A DNA stretch of 64,000 nucleotides. Source: Ectobius pallidus. Lineage: Eukaryota; Arthropoda; Insecta; Blattodea; Ectobiidae. The translations under genes and the position numbers were made by a program. Positions within the stretch are counted from its first letter, which is position 1; every line of letters starts with the position of its first letter. Positions 32,187 through 42,951 of this stretch are shown piece after piece. The stretch is from NCBI GenBank assembly GCA_964059195.1, contig CAXKWD010000009.1:148299890-148363889 (forward strand), written 5' to 3'. The notes under the pieces are model-generated. The model saw only the letters and a list, made by a program, of their open reading frames with translations. It searched no databases and was not told the DNA's origin.

Positions 32187-32774
32187 CAGTAAAACTTCCC
32201 AACAGTGGATACCGCCGGGGAAAATTAAATGTCCATTATTAAGAAGTGTCCGCTATTTAGGAAATCGTTGGTACAAAAAAAATCATATTCAGCACTATAG
32301 TTTACAGTTTAGGACAGTAGACTGTGAGATTGTTTGCTGTCAAGAAAATTTATACAAAAAGGTCTATGTATACAGTAGTATCAAAACTAAAGTTAAGATT
32401 GCACTTCCGAACACTCAACTTCACAGGCCTAAGAATGTACGAACTGCTCATGTATCACAGCTAACAACTGTGCTGCTAAGAGATTGTGACTGAACTGAAT
32501 GTAACCGTAAAAATGCACGATAATGACTGTTGCAAAGAATTCCGTTAGAATTCAGTTTAATTTTCTACAGTTTTTTCCTTTCCCGATGTCCGTTATATGG
32601 AAGTTTTAATTGTTGGGGGGATACATTTCAGTGTCCGCATCCGTTTTTGAGAATGTCCGCTATTTGGAAGAATTTTATCATAAGGGCCAGTGTTATTTTG
32701 CAGGGGAATTTAAAAACGTCCACTATTGAGAGAAGTCTGCTATTGGGAAGTGTCTGTTAAGGGAAGTTTCACTG
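32187..32774. mobile_element. pogo/Tc1-like MITE
   Basis: Ends CAGTAAAACTTCCCAACAG and CTGTTAAGGGAAGTTTCACTG are inverted; TA flanks each end (32185-32186, 32775-32776). Inside are repeated words 'gtccgctattt', 'gtccactattgag', 'gtctgctattgggaa', an expansion of the terminus. Non-autonomous. Confidence 0.8.
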
Positions 32775-32899
32775 TAATAATTGTTTTTACACTTAAACAT
32801 ATGATATGCAGTGGGTATCATCATGACACTAAGAAAACATTCCTAAAAAAACAATCTCTGAAAGAAAGAAAAAAAAAATCTCTGAAAATGTCTGCTCAC

Positions 32900-33338
32900 T
32901 GTTGTAGATAGTTCAAAGAATTCATTCACTGAATACAATGGCGTAGCCAGTAAAAAGTCTCACACATTTTTTTGAATTTTACAACAGGCATATTCCGTGC
33001 TAGGCATCGAGCTACATATTTTTATGATGTTGAACTGTAGTTTTTCTCCAGCTCCCTGTGAAGGGGTCTGGTGGAAGCTTTGAAGAGGGCTCCAGGGGCG
33101 CAGCCTTTGGCAGGGTTTAGAAACATAGGTCATCCTCTTTTAATTTTGTGTTTCAAAGATTTCAATATGTTGTGTGTGTGCTTTTGAGTTATGTACTCTT
33201 AGTTGCTTGCGTCATTGCTGTTTGGTTACTGAATCTGTAGTTCCTATATTATTACAAAGTTTTCAGATGACACTAGTATAAAATCATGCAGACTGTCATT
33301 TAAGTATATTTAAGAAAATTATTGTCATACTTAATGGT
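32900..33338. other. No recognised feature
   Basis: Begins with 'caatggcgtagccag', which resembles a hAT-type terminus, but no matching end was found. Confidence 0.35.
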
Positions 33339-33923
33339 GTGATTTACTCCTGCAAATACCTCAAAAATAATAAATTATCCCAATTCCGTTATTTAGGAAG
33401 CATGATCACCAGAGATGCCCAATGCACCAAAGAAATCAGAGAAAGGATTGCTATGGCTAAAATAGCCTTCAACAAAAATAGAAATTTACTCACAGGAAAA
33501 CTAAATTTGCAGCTAAGAAAAAAACTGATGAGATGCTACGTTTGGAGTGTAGCTTTATATGGAGCCGAAACATGGACACTCAGGAAAAGAGAAAAGAAAT
33601 ATCTGGAGAGCTTCGAGATGTGGTGTTGGAGGAGGATGGAGAGGATTCGATGGACGGATAGAATCACAAATGAAGAAGTTTTAAGAAGAGTGGAAGAAAA
33701 TAGACACATCTTGCAAGATGTGAGAGTGAGAAAAGCCAACTGGATGGGACACATTATGAGAAGAAGAGGACTCTTGCTAGATGCCATAGAAGGAAAGAGA
33801 AGACTAGGAAGAAGAAGAATTGAGATACTGGATGACATCAAGAAGAAAATAAATTATGGAGAGTTAAAAGATGCAGCAGAAAATAGAAGGAGCTGGAAAA
33901 TGGAATTTTACATGGGAGTGTAG
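33339..33923 (+). pseudogene. RTE-like LINE, 5'-truncated ORF2 C-terminus
   Basis: 194 open residues starting within the RT thumb/C-terminal region: FRYLGSMITRDAQCTKEIRE, then LYGAETWTLRKREKKYLESF, MWCWRRMERIRWTDRITNEE, ending EFYMGV. Same architecture as the C-terminal third of the ORF at 39248-41037 (YLGSIIN, YGCETWT, MWIWRRL). The RT catalytic core is gone. The 3' end is 'aagtaccatgaatgaatgaa', a short ATGA-type tail as in RTE LINEs. The true start is lost; ATG at 33339 is just the first in frame. Confidence 0.8.
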
Positions 33924-34086
33924 ACCTGCCGTAAGGCAGAAGTACCATGAATGAATGAAATATAGTAGGCCTACTGTTAAGTTATACCATTTGACTGGAA
34001 AAAAAAACAGTGACATCTATGAACATCTTGCGAACTAAGACATATGCGATCTTGTGTTAGATTTAGTGGTTGATTTCCCATCAAGC

Positions 34087-34150
34087 TCTTAGCTGAGTGG
34101 ATAGAGCATTGGACTAGTAATCTAGAGGTACGTGGATCGAATTATTATGC
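34087..34150 (+). repeat. tRNA-like pseudo-sequence
   Basis: 'cttagctgagtggatagagc' fits an A box/D arm and 'actagtaatc' an anticodon-like loop (AGT), but the T arm is broken ('gtggatcgaatta'). A tRNA pseudogene or SINE head, not a working tRNA. Confidence 0.55.
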
Positions 34151-34310
34151 ATCCAAGATGAGTTTAGAAAAGTGTAAGTTGTAAAATAAATTGTATAAAT
34201 AGCCTAAGTCGTGAAAAAGGAGCGAAAAGAAACACAAATTGGAGAGAGAGGAATCAAATATTTAAGTGCTTATGTGCATATCGGCTTGTTACAATCTGTA
34301 GCTGTCAACT

Positions 34311-34964
34311 TTGAATCAAGGAACACAAATCATACAAGAAATTAGCAATGTAAAATTTTTAGGACTGCAAATTGACCAAAATCTTGACTGGAAGACACAC
34401 ATAGAAATGATAAGTCCAAAACTGAGTTCAGCGTGCTTTGCTTTAAGAATTTTGAATAATATATTAAAACAGGATGCATTACTTATGGTATATTTTGCAT
34501 ATTTTCACTCGGTAATGAGGTACGGGATCATATTCTGGGGCAACTCTTCCCATAGGGAGAAAATATTTAGATTACAAAAGTGGGCAATAAGAATAATATG
34601 TGGAAAGAAAAAAAGGGAATCTTGTAAACCGCTGTTTGAAAAATTAAGAGTCCTCACTCTTACAGGGGAGTATATATACTCTGTTATGTGTTATGTAGTG
34701 AATAATATTGATAAATTTCAAACTAATTTTAGTGTACACGGACGTACTACCAGAAACATGAATGATCTACACAGACCAAATAACTCGTTAAAACTCTTTC
34801 AGAAGGGTGCTTATTATTCTGCAGTACAGATATATAACAAGCTTCCAAACAACATTAAATTATTATGTATTCAAAGAAAGAGCAAACCTTTCAAAACAGC
34901 TGTCAAGGAATTTTTAATAACTCACACCTTCTACAATTTGGAGGAATATTTCCAGCTTGGATAA
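34311..34964 (+). pseudogene. Jockey/CR1-group LINE, 3' third of ORF2
   Basis: From about 34319 it is nearly identical to 38700-39230: GTQIIQEISNVKFLGLQIDQ, WGNSSHREKIFRLQKWAIRI, then on to a natural stop after TFYNLEEYFQLG. It therefore supplies the C-terminus that is displaced in the other copy by the nested LINE. RT catalytic motifs lie upstream and are absent here. The 3' UTR runs to about 35030, where an inverted endonuclease fragment begins. Confidence 0.85.
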
Positions 34965-35030
34965 ATTTGGCAGCTTGCAGTTTATGTAGACCTATATTAT
35001 TGTTAAAACATGTATGTAGATTTTTTGATA

Positions 35031-35457
35031 ATCCATTTAATATTGGAAGTACTTTAAAATTAAAATGTTTTTCTATATCTATGAATATATTATCTATTGT
35101 TGTTTGGGAGTCGTTCTGAATTCTCGTTGGAAAGTTTACTATGAAATCTAGATTATAGCTACCCAATAAAGATATCAGTCTGATCTTCTTCTCACTATCA
35201 ATTGAGAAATCTACATTAAAGTCCCCACACAGGATAATATTTACATTAGTAGGCCTACTATACAGTGAATTAAGAACCCTTTCTAACTGATTTACAAAAT
35301 AATTGAAATTACCTGATGGTGCCCTGTAAATGGCTAGTATTACAAATGTATCATTGTCAAAATTCAATCTGGCTGAACAACACAACTCAAAATCCTGTTC
35401 TTTACAGAAGGAACTTGTGTCTATATCACTGAAATGTAAGTTTCTTTTGATACTGGG
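35031..35457 (-). pseudogene. LINE AP-endonuclease domain fragment (inverted)
   Basis: The minus strand reads EQDFELCCSARLNFDNDTFV, ILAIYRAPSGNF, NVNIILCGDFNVDFS, TIDNIFIDIEK: the APE-like endonuclease of non-LTR retrotransposons (YRAPS, GDFNxD and the TxIDxIF block). The frame stays open upstream to about 35455 without a true start. It is cut just after NGLS, where an intact domain continues with the catalytic SDH. It lies tail-to-tail with the LINE 3' end at 34311-35030. It may be the same family's 5' half, by inversion. Confidence 0.8.
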
Positions 35458-35458
35458 G

Positions 35459-35475
35459 GTGTGTGTGTGTGTGTC
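35459..35475. repeat. (GT)n tract
   Basis: Short GT repeat at the edge of the endonuclease fragment. Confidence 0.9.
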
Positions 35476-36089
35476 CTTAGGTTTAAGTAGGTAGGGGACT
35501 GGCGCACCTTGGTAACAAATCCGCTGAAAATATCCCCTTACGGGATCACCAGGGATCGCTCACGAACCTGAGGAATAACTAACTATACCTTATATTATCA
35601 TCAGTATTACAATGACTCAAAGTGAACAATTACAATAAGTGTTCAAACTGCACTACTGCCATCTGTTGTTCAACCATTGTACTACACGTTTAAGCCATAT
35701 CTATTGTGATTTCAAAGCGTATGGTTTGTGTAGCCAGTTTGAAAGCGTGTATACATTTTTCTGATCTACCCTGTATATTGTTTACTTTATAGAGAAAAAC
35801 TTTAGCAGATATCGTCTCACAGAGGTCTTCCAAAAAAGGAATGATTTGGAAGGCTGCACAGTTTTTGTTAGTGACTAGACCACATTCCATTTACAGCGAT
35901 ACCCAAACATCAGTAACTATTCCTAGGAATTAGAGTCATTTTCAGAATGTAGACAAAAATATCTACCATTTAACTCTTCTGAATATAACATCTAATCCAC
36001 AAATGTAACCTAAATATGACCATTAATCACAAAAAGCATACACAATATGATCAAACTGCAAAAAATTCCAAAATATACAAATATATGAC
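35476..36089. other. No assigned feature
   Basis: No repeat match except AT-rich 'aatatgaccattaat' words near 36000 that recall hAT MITE interiors. Confidence 0.35.
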
Positions 36090-36541
36090 TAGGAGGCGGA
36101 TTTCTATGACATGTCATATTTTTCCCCTTTGCATTATTTCAGGTTTCCGACTAATTTAAACACGATTCCAAGCATCCTGGTGAAAATGGAACGGCTTTTA
36201 TTGTGCATATAACTGCATATTTAGGAAATGTTTAACTATTGTAGAATATTTAGTATGAATATGCATATTTAGGTCATATTTTTGGCATATTTGTGTGCAT
36301 ATTGAAGTTTCATATCATATTTTGTAAATTTTGCATTTATAATTTTTGAGAATTTACAGATATTTTAAATAATTAACATTATATTTTTAACTAAATGAAT
36401 TGCAATGAAACTTAAAAAAATAGACATAATGTGTAAGTGGTAAAGTCATATTGTAAATTTTATTGGTCATATTTTAATGTGTTTTAGGTCATAAATGCAT
36501 GCATATATCCTATTTTATAGGTCATAGAAATCCGTCCCCTA
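36090..36541. mobile_element. hN1 hAT MITE, copy 3
   Basis: TAGGAGGCGGATTTCTATGAC at the left, GTCATAGAAATCCGTCCCCTA at the right, interior collinear with copy 2. Flanking 8-mers tatatgac and gtaattac do not match, so its target duplication has decayed or it sits in rearranged DNA. Confidence 0.8.
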
Positions 36542-36945
36542 GTAATTACATGCAAAATATAGCTGAAAGTTGTCTTGTTTAAATCAGTGCTGTGTCTGAA
36601 ATAAAAGTCAGGAAGAAAATATGACCATTCGTCCCCTACTGATATCAAATTAGCGTCCCTCTTTTTCTGTAATCCCGGAAAAGAAAGGGTCATCAGGAAG
36701 TGGAGAATAGGACTAATGAGAGTGGAATCATCCCTTATTATGTGTAGAAAAACTTCCAGTGAGTTCAATGTGCACATCATGTGTAGATAAAACACAATGC
36801 CAAGCAAATGATTATAGTTTTGTCTTACAGTAAGTTAGCTATGTGGTGAATTTTCTGTCTCTTCCCTTCTCAAAATTTTTGGCATATGCGTAGGCTGAAA
36901 GCTTGGCATTATTCCTGGTGTTTAATCATCTTAGTACTAATTTTT
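36542..36945. other. No recognised feature
   Basis: The 107-residue minus frame at 36484-36807 overlaps the hN1 end and shows no domain. Confidence 0.35.
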
Positions 36946-37092
36946 GAAGTGAAACTTCTTTAGGCTCGCTAGGAGTAAATCAAGAGCTAACTCAGACTTA
37001 AGTTATGAACAAAATCGTAACGAAATTAGTGGGGCTGTGACGAAATGGACTGCACAGAAAACAATCAACTCAATGATTACGCCTATCCAAAA

Positions 37093-37410
37093 AAGAAAAA
37101 AAACTAAACTCCGTGGCGCTACATCCCCGGAAGAACTTGGCCTACCACCCGACCGCTGCATCATCTCCCGTAGGCAGATGGCAGGATTGGGGGGCATGTG
37201 GTCAGCATGCCGACAACCACGGCCGTTAATGGTGGTTTTCTGGATCGGAGCCGCTACTTCTCTATCAAGTAGCTCAATTTGAATCACGAGGCTGAGTGCA
37301 ACCCGTTCCAGACCTCCCTACCTCAGAAAAATCCGAGGAGGTACCGGGAATCGAACCCGGGCCGACGGATCTGTAGTCAGCAACGCTAACCACAAGACCA
37401 CGCCGGCGAG
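37093..37410 (-). mobile_element. SINE-P, full copy with target duplication
   Basis: Flanked by gcctatccaaaa (37081-37092) and gcttatccaaaa (37411-37422), 11 of 12 identical. On the minus strand: tRNA-like head with 'ggtctNgtggttagcgttgc' and B box 'cgggttcgattcccggta', then the body, then a T/A-rich 3' tail. The two opposed frames over it are by-products. Confidence 0.88.
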
Positions 37411-37572
37411 GCTTATCCAAAATTAAAAAATTAAAAGATCAAAAATTAAAAAAATTAAAAAATCCAAAATGTATACAGTCCAAAAACCCAATATTAAAAA
37501 AGTCCAACAATCCAAAATTGAAAAAATCAAAAAATTAAAGCAAGTTTCACTTCTGTCGCGTGGCGTTCCACA

Positions 37573-37956
37573 CAGCAGCGTCGCCAGGAATTTTATTAAG
37601 GAGGGGCAAAATCAATTTCGGACCTAAATTTCAAATGATTAGGCTAAACACATTAATATTCACTTAGTTAACCGGATCGTTATTTTGAACCCAAGCTGAA
37701 TTCGACGAGGCTACAAAGTTTTTTAAGTTAACAGAATACGCTCTTTTGAGCAATGACCTTGGTGAGATATTATTATAAATACATATTATAGTTATAATTA
37801 GTTAATATTTGCTAAACTCATTATAAATTTATTCTATTTTTTTATTCTCCATGCTACAACTGTAGGTTGACAAAGAGTACCACAAATAAATGAATCCATA
37901 AGGCAATCCAGAGGGGGGCAGTTGCCCCCCCTTGCCCCCCCATGCCGACGCCCATG
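37573..37956. mobile_element. hAT MITE inside the HEL-A hairpin
   Basis: 8-bp duplication GTTCCACA at 37565-37572 and 37957-37964, both being hairpin sequence of HEL-A. Termini CAGCAGCGTCGCCA and TGCCGACGCCCATG are imperfect inverted repeats. A C-run lies near the right end. Confidence 0.88.
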
Positions 37957-38231
37957 GTTCCACACACACTTTTTGCGGGTGTAATGTAGCTATGGTCACT
38001 CCTCAACGGAAGTTCGTAAGTTTAGAAACAAAATGATTGGTCTTTTAATTATTTGAGTTTGTGATGAACTATTTCCTTGATTTTCTGCCATATCACGAAT
38101 GGGCCTACAAGTATTCTTACACGGATGTGTAGCCTAAATTTTTTGTGTGAAATAAATTGGCTGATTTAGGTAGGCCTATTAGGTTCCTTTTATTTCACCG
38201 AATATTCTACTAAATAAGTTTATTAAAGATA

Positions 38232-38330
38232 TATGCATGTGCATTCATGAACCACAGATTATTGTGTCTGTTGGACATTACATGAGAATATTATAGGAGA
38301 AAAATTCCTCCGACACTGGGATTTGAACCT
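38232..38330 (-). mobile_element. SINE-T 3' fragment
   Basis: 'gcattcatgaaccacagatt', 'ggagaaaaattcctccgaca', 'ctgggatttgaacc' are the complement of the SINE-T tail and T arm. Cut at about 38330 by the LINE. Confidence 0.75.
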
Positions 38331-39238
38331 AGAGTTCATGGGAAGGATACTGATACAACTCAAAAGGTAATAATAAATGGAAATGAATCTAACTTAGGGG
38401 TTGTTAAGAACGGGGCATCTCAGGGATCAATACTAGGACCTTTGCTCTTTTTAATTTTCATTAATGACTTGCCCTATAACTTAAGTGACGAATCAAAGGT
38501 ATTGCTCTTTGCAGATGATACTAGTGTACTTGTAACAGGAACGTCACAAGAACATTTATCAAGAATAGCTACAAAGGCTTTTCACGAGTTAAACACATGG
38601 TTTCTAGCTAATAAAATGACACTTAATTTTGATAAGACCCATTTTATACAATTTAGGACAAAAAATAGATGTATCTCAAATCTTGAAATTAATTATGGAA
38701 CACAAATCATACAAGAAATTAGCAATGTAAAATTTTTAGGACTGCAAATTGACCAAAATCTTGACTGGAAGACACACATAGAAATGATAAGTCCAAAACT
38801 GAGTTCAGCATGCTTTGCTTTAAGAATTTTGAATAATATATTAAAACAGGATGCATTACTTATGGTATATTTTGCATATTTTCACTCGGTAATGAGGTAC
38901 GGGATCATATTCTGGGGCAACTCTTCCCATAGGGAGAAAATATTTAGATTACAAAAGCGGGCAATAAGAATAATATGTGGAAAGAAAAAAAGGGAATCTT
39001 GTAAACCGCTATTTGAAAAATTAAAAGTCCTCACTCTTACAGGGGAGTATATATACTCTGTTATGAGTTATGCAGTGAATAATATTGATAAATTTCAAAC
39101 TAATTTTAGTGTACATGGACGTACTAGCAGAAACATGAATGATCTACACAGACCAAATAACTCATTAAAACTCTTTCAGAAGGGTGCTTATTATTCTGCA
39201 GTACAGATATATAACAAGCTTCCAAACAAGAAAGAGCA
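38331..39238 (+). pseudogene. Jockey/CR1-group LINE ORF2 (5' truncated, split)
   Basis: The open frame, readable from about 38350 (before the TTG at 38442), gives NGASQGSILGPLLFLIFIND (RT block 4) and VLLFADDTSVLV (block 5, catalytic FADD), then FLANKMTLNFDKTHFIQF and FLGLQIDQNLDWKTHIE. The reading continues to KLPN, where the nested RTE-like LINE interrupts; the last residues of the 335-residue frame (KKEHHHHQ...) belong to that insertion. It resumes at 41047-41190. Lacks endonuclease and RT blocks 1-3. Sister copy at 34311 is about 98% alike by eye; that copy has about 23 bases ('cattaaattattatg...') missing here just before the insertion point. Confidence 0.88.
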
Positions 39239-41037
39239 TCATCATCATCAGGATCTAAAGGCAATGCCTTGTTGTAGTAGCCATGTCTTCCTCTTCATCG
39301 CTGTTCTCTTTAGATTTTCGTATGACAGCACGTCCATATCCTTTATCATGTTTTTAATAAATGAATTTCTTGGACGTCCTCTTGATTTCTTTCCCAGTAT
39401 TTTCCCTTCAAAAATGTTAATGAGTAGACCATTGTGCCGAAATGTATGACCCACTAACTTTGCTCTTCTACTCTTAATTGAATTCAGAAGGGATCTCTCT
39501 TCCATCACTTCATTAAGCACTTCTTCATTTGTTTTCCTATCCACCCAACTCGTCTTTGTTAGCCTTCTCCATATCCACATTTCTGCTGCTTCTAGTTTCT
39601 TGGCTTCTGCTTTTCCTATTGTCCATGTTTCACATCCATAAGTTAATACACAACTTACAAATGTTTTGGCAAATTTTTTCCTTACTTCCATGCTTAAATG
39701 GTTATTTGTGAGAAGATTCCTTTTGTTCTGAAATGCTTGTTTAGCCAGGTTTATTCTTCTCTTAATTTCTGTGTCACACTTGTTAAACTTATTGATAATG
39801 CTACCCAAGTAACAAAAACTTTCGACCTGGTCTAGGGCTGTACCGTCAAGCTGTATGTTGATTTTAAAATTTTCATTTGTTCTTCCGATCACCATGGTTT
39901 TTGTTTTCTTTTTATTGATCTTCATTTTAAAATTTTTCAATGCATCTGATAGAACTTTAAGCATTTTATTCATTTCCTTTTCTGAATCAGCCAAAATAAC
40001 TATGTCATCTGCAAATCGAATGCTATGAATACTGACTCCATTTATTTTAATACCCTTTGTTTTTCTTTTCATTTCTCTGATTGCTTCCTCAATGAACATA
40101 TTAAACAGATGTGGCGATAATGGGCAGCCTTGTCTCACTCCTCTTCTTATTCTGGCTTCTTGTCTGCTCCCATTAATATTTATTTCAGTTGTTTGTGTTT
40201 TGTATAAGTTTAGAATAAGTCTTCTATCCCTCCAGTCTACTCCAAATTTTTTCAATGTTTGGAATAGTAATTCCCAGTCTACATTATCAAAAGCTTTTTC
40301 GAGGTCTATGAAGGTGGCAAAGGTTCTTCTGTTTACTTCAATTCTTCTATCTAGAATTAGTCTAAGGGCTAAAATTGCTTCTCTAGTTCCTCTCCCTGTT
40401 CTAAACCCAAATTGATCTTCATCTAAATTCCGTTCAATTTTTCCCTTTAGCCTCTCTTTTATTATGTTTAGTAAAATCTTTGACGCATGCGAAAGAATTG
40501 ATATAGTTCTGTAATTACTGCAGTCTGATGCATTACCTTTCTTGGGAATGGTTATAGTTCTACTTTTAATAAAGTCTGGAGGTAGCGTTCCATTTTCATA
40601 GTAGTCAGAAACAATTTTGAATAATTTTATTTTCGTTGACTCACCTGTTTTCTTCAGCAATTCAGCTGGTATTTGGTCTATACCTGTTGCCTTCTTATCT
40701 TTTAGGCTTCCTAGGGCCTTTTCAAATTCACCCATAGTTATGGAGGGACCGATCATTTCCTCATCCACACCATCCTCCGTTTCTATGTAATCATTGACGT
40801 TTTGTATATCTTTGCCATTGTACAAATCTTCCAAGTATTCCTTCCACCTTCTACTCACCTCAGTATTATCAAAAAGCAGTTTACCATTTGTGTCTTTTAC
40901 AATGTTTGATTTTGTTCTTTGATTAGGTATCAATGATTTAATTGTATTATAAGCTTTATCTGATCTTCCTTTTAATAAATCTTCTTCAATTCCCTCGCTT
41001 ACTTCATGCATCCATTTTTGAGCAAGGAGCAAGAGGA
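39239..41037 (-). CDS. RTE-like LINE ORF2: reverse transcriptase to C-terminus, 5' truncated
   Basis: About 600 uninterrupted codons on the minus strand (stop near 39248). Reverse transcriptase motifs in order: FIDLEKAFDNVDW (block A, catalytic D), RRGVRQGCPLSPHLFNMFIE (block B), RFADDIVILADSE (block C, catalytic DD), then FCYLGSIINK, YGCETWTIGKAEAK, MWIWRRLTKTSWVDRKTNEE and GRPRNS. The N-terminal endonuclease is missing: LINE sequence begins at AQKWMHE, and residues before it come from the host LINE. The 3' end is a (TGA)n tail, usual for RTE. TSD gaaagagca lies at 39230-39238 and 41038-41046. It would bind its own RNA and reverse-transcribe at a nick, but lacks its own nickase. Intactness implies a recent insertion. 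Confidence 0.92.
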
Positions 41038-41046
41038 GAAAGAGCA

Positions 41047-41190
41047 AACCTTTCAAAACAGCTGTCAAGGAATTTTTAATAACTCACACCTTCTACAATT
41101 TGGAGGAATATTTCCAGCTTGGATAAATTTGGCAGCTTGCAGTTTCTGTAGGCCTATATTATTGTTATAACATGCATGTACTTTTTTGAT
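41047..41190 (+). pseudogene. Displaced 3' end of the Jockey/CR1-group LINE
   Basis: Continues the interrupted reading frame (KPFKTAVKEFLITHTFYNLE, stop) and 3' UTR 'ggcagcttgcagtttctgta', as at 34880-35020. Confidence 0.88.
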
Positions 41191-41264
41191 CTGACGTGTT
41201 CTATATCCTTGAGCCCCGCTCAACACAGGATCTACAGGACGAGGTATCTACATCTACATCGGAG

Positions 41265-41640
41265 CCAGGGTTCAAATCCCAGTGTCAGAGGTGCTTTTCT
41301 CCTATAATATTCTCATATAATGTCCAACAGAGACAATCTGTGGTTTATGAATGCATATATATATATATCCATCTTGAATGTTAACTGTACAATAACAGTG
41401 GAAGCCCGGTCACAAAAATCACTAATTAGTGTGCCTCACAGTACTGGATATGACATAACTTGTCTGTCAGTGAGGTAGACCATTAAGGGCAATCAGTCAT
41501 AGGAGAGAGGTTCCATCTGGCGCTGTGAAACGAACTCCGGCTTAGCTCAGTTGATAGAGCATTGGCGCGAATAGCCAAAGGTCCTGGGTTCAAGTCCCAG
41601 TGTCGGAGGAATTTTTCTCCTACAATATTATCAGGTTTAT
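41265..41640 (+). mobile_element. SINE-T, two tandem copies
   Basis: A 3' fragment (41265-41365) runs through (TA)n straight into a full copy (about 41369-41640), the same arrangement as at 19585-20160. The tRNA-like part at 41535-41608 has acceptor CTCCGGC/GTCGGAG, T arm CTGGG/CCCAG and an unpaired 7-base anticodon loop GCGAATA. Compared with 19729 and 20056, both members of one acceptor pair have changed. Confidence 0.82.
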
Positions 41641-42381
41641 TATAGACTACTACATTTTACATTGAAGAAGTTTACGCCTTTATTTACATTAATACTCAAT
41701 TGCAGCTAATGTCACATGATCCAATTTTTTAATGCAACTGTCATATTTGATAGGGACACGCAAGGTCTACAAAATATTACGAGTATTTGGAGCTGATGAA
41801 GCGAGCAAACAGGAGAAAATTCTTTAAAAATAGAAGTTCATTACAAGGAAAACTGTAAATCACGTTAAAATACGTTATTTTATTAGGTCCTATTTAGGAT
41901 TTTTCAGTCATATTTAGTATTTTTAAGGGCATATTTGCGGTCATATTTTGCACTTTTTTTTGGTCAAAAATATCCGTGCCCAAACACTGTTTACACTTTG
42001 TGCCACTGGTAGAAGTCAGGACTTGAATAGAAGCTATTCTTTGATCCATTGAGGTTTTGCGTTATAGAGGGTGCACCACGAAGAGGCCGTCTGTTTTGCA
42101 CCCCAAGGCCTAGTTGATTTCTTAATAAATGAGCGTAATCGTTGTGTTGACTGTTTTCCTTGCAGTCCGGCCCGAATTTATAATTTGCTCGCGTATTTTG
42201 AAGGGCTTTCTACTTTGTCTTTAATCGGGTTTTCCCTCGTTTCCTTCGCTGTAATACAGCCGGATGGATTTGTAAGATTGGAAGGAGCACCTGAGAGGGC
42301 AAATTGCCTATATATAGTCATGAATAAGTAGCCTACAGTGAGAAAAGAAATGCACAGTCATTGAAATCTGTGGCCTAGGAA
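41641..42381. other. No clear feature
   Basis: 41880-41985 has 'aggtcctatttaggattttt' and 'tcaaaaatatccgtgccc' words like a decayed hAT end. 42130-42175 ('gttgactgttttccttgcag', 'tccggcccg') recalls the HEL-A inner segment in reverse. Neither is defined enough to call. Confidence 0.35.
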
Positions 42382-42405
42382 TCCATAATAATAATTTGTG
42401 GAAGT

Positions 42406-42812
42406 CAGGGTGTCCACTGGTCGGGAAAATCCGGGAAAAGGCCGGGAATTTTGTATGGTCGGGAAAATCCGGGAAAAGTCAATGAATTTGTTAAAATATC
42501 CGGGAAAATTCGAAAAATTGCAAAGTGTGATCAAAAAGACTTCTAGACAATAATAGGCCTATATGAAAGTACTGTATATTTAATTTATTTTATTGTTCCT
42601 AATTCTTGCATCTGTTATAGCCTAAGTAATTATTGTTTGCAATTACTTTTGTTACTAAAAGTTTTTCTTATTTAAAGTATGTATAATCCTATAATTTTTC
42701 TTACACAGTTATTAGAAAGTGCTTCATATTTTGGTCGGGAATTTCTGAAATGATCAATGAAAATCAGGGAATGAGCCGGGAATTTCTTCAGCACTACTTG
42801 GTGGACACCCTG
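42406..42812. mobile_element. DNA-transposon MITE, CAGGGTGTCCAC ends
   Basis: CAGGGTGTCCACTGGTCGGG and ...GGTGGACACCCTG are inverted; 'ggaagt' is repeated directly at 42400-42405 and 42813-42818. Inside, 'ggtcgggaaaatccgggaaa' is repeated. The 6-bp direct repeat is short for hAT, so the superfamily is uncertain. Confidence 0.75.
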
Positions 42813-42951
42813 GGAAGTGTTTGTCTGCGCAATACCCAGTGAAAACCACTACAAGCAGAGATCTGAATTTTTAAACACACCTGGACTGAAGGGTGGCCGA
42901 ATGACCTTGAAGCCGGATTTTTAATTTTCGCTTTTATTCGTGAGTTATGAG

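Larger units (their letters stand above)
36946..37969 (+). mobile_element. HEL-A copy 7, carrying a SINE and a hAT MITE
   Basis: Starts GAAGTGAAACTTCTTTAG in a T-run; the 3' motif AAGTTTCACTTCTGTC and hairpin begin at 37542. SINE-P (37093-37410) is in its core and a 384-bp hAT MITE (37573-37956) splits the 3' hairpin. The remainder (37957-37969) completes the end before a T-run. Without insertions it is about 310 bp. Confidence 0.85.

Noticed and set aside
36484..36807. 107-residue minus-strand frame
   Set aside because: Begins in unassigned DNA and ends in the hAT MITE terminus; no homologous motif.
40092..40415. 107-residue plus-strand frame within the RTE LINE
   Set aside because: Shadow of the LINE ORF2 on the opposite strand.
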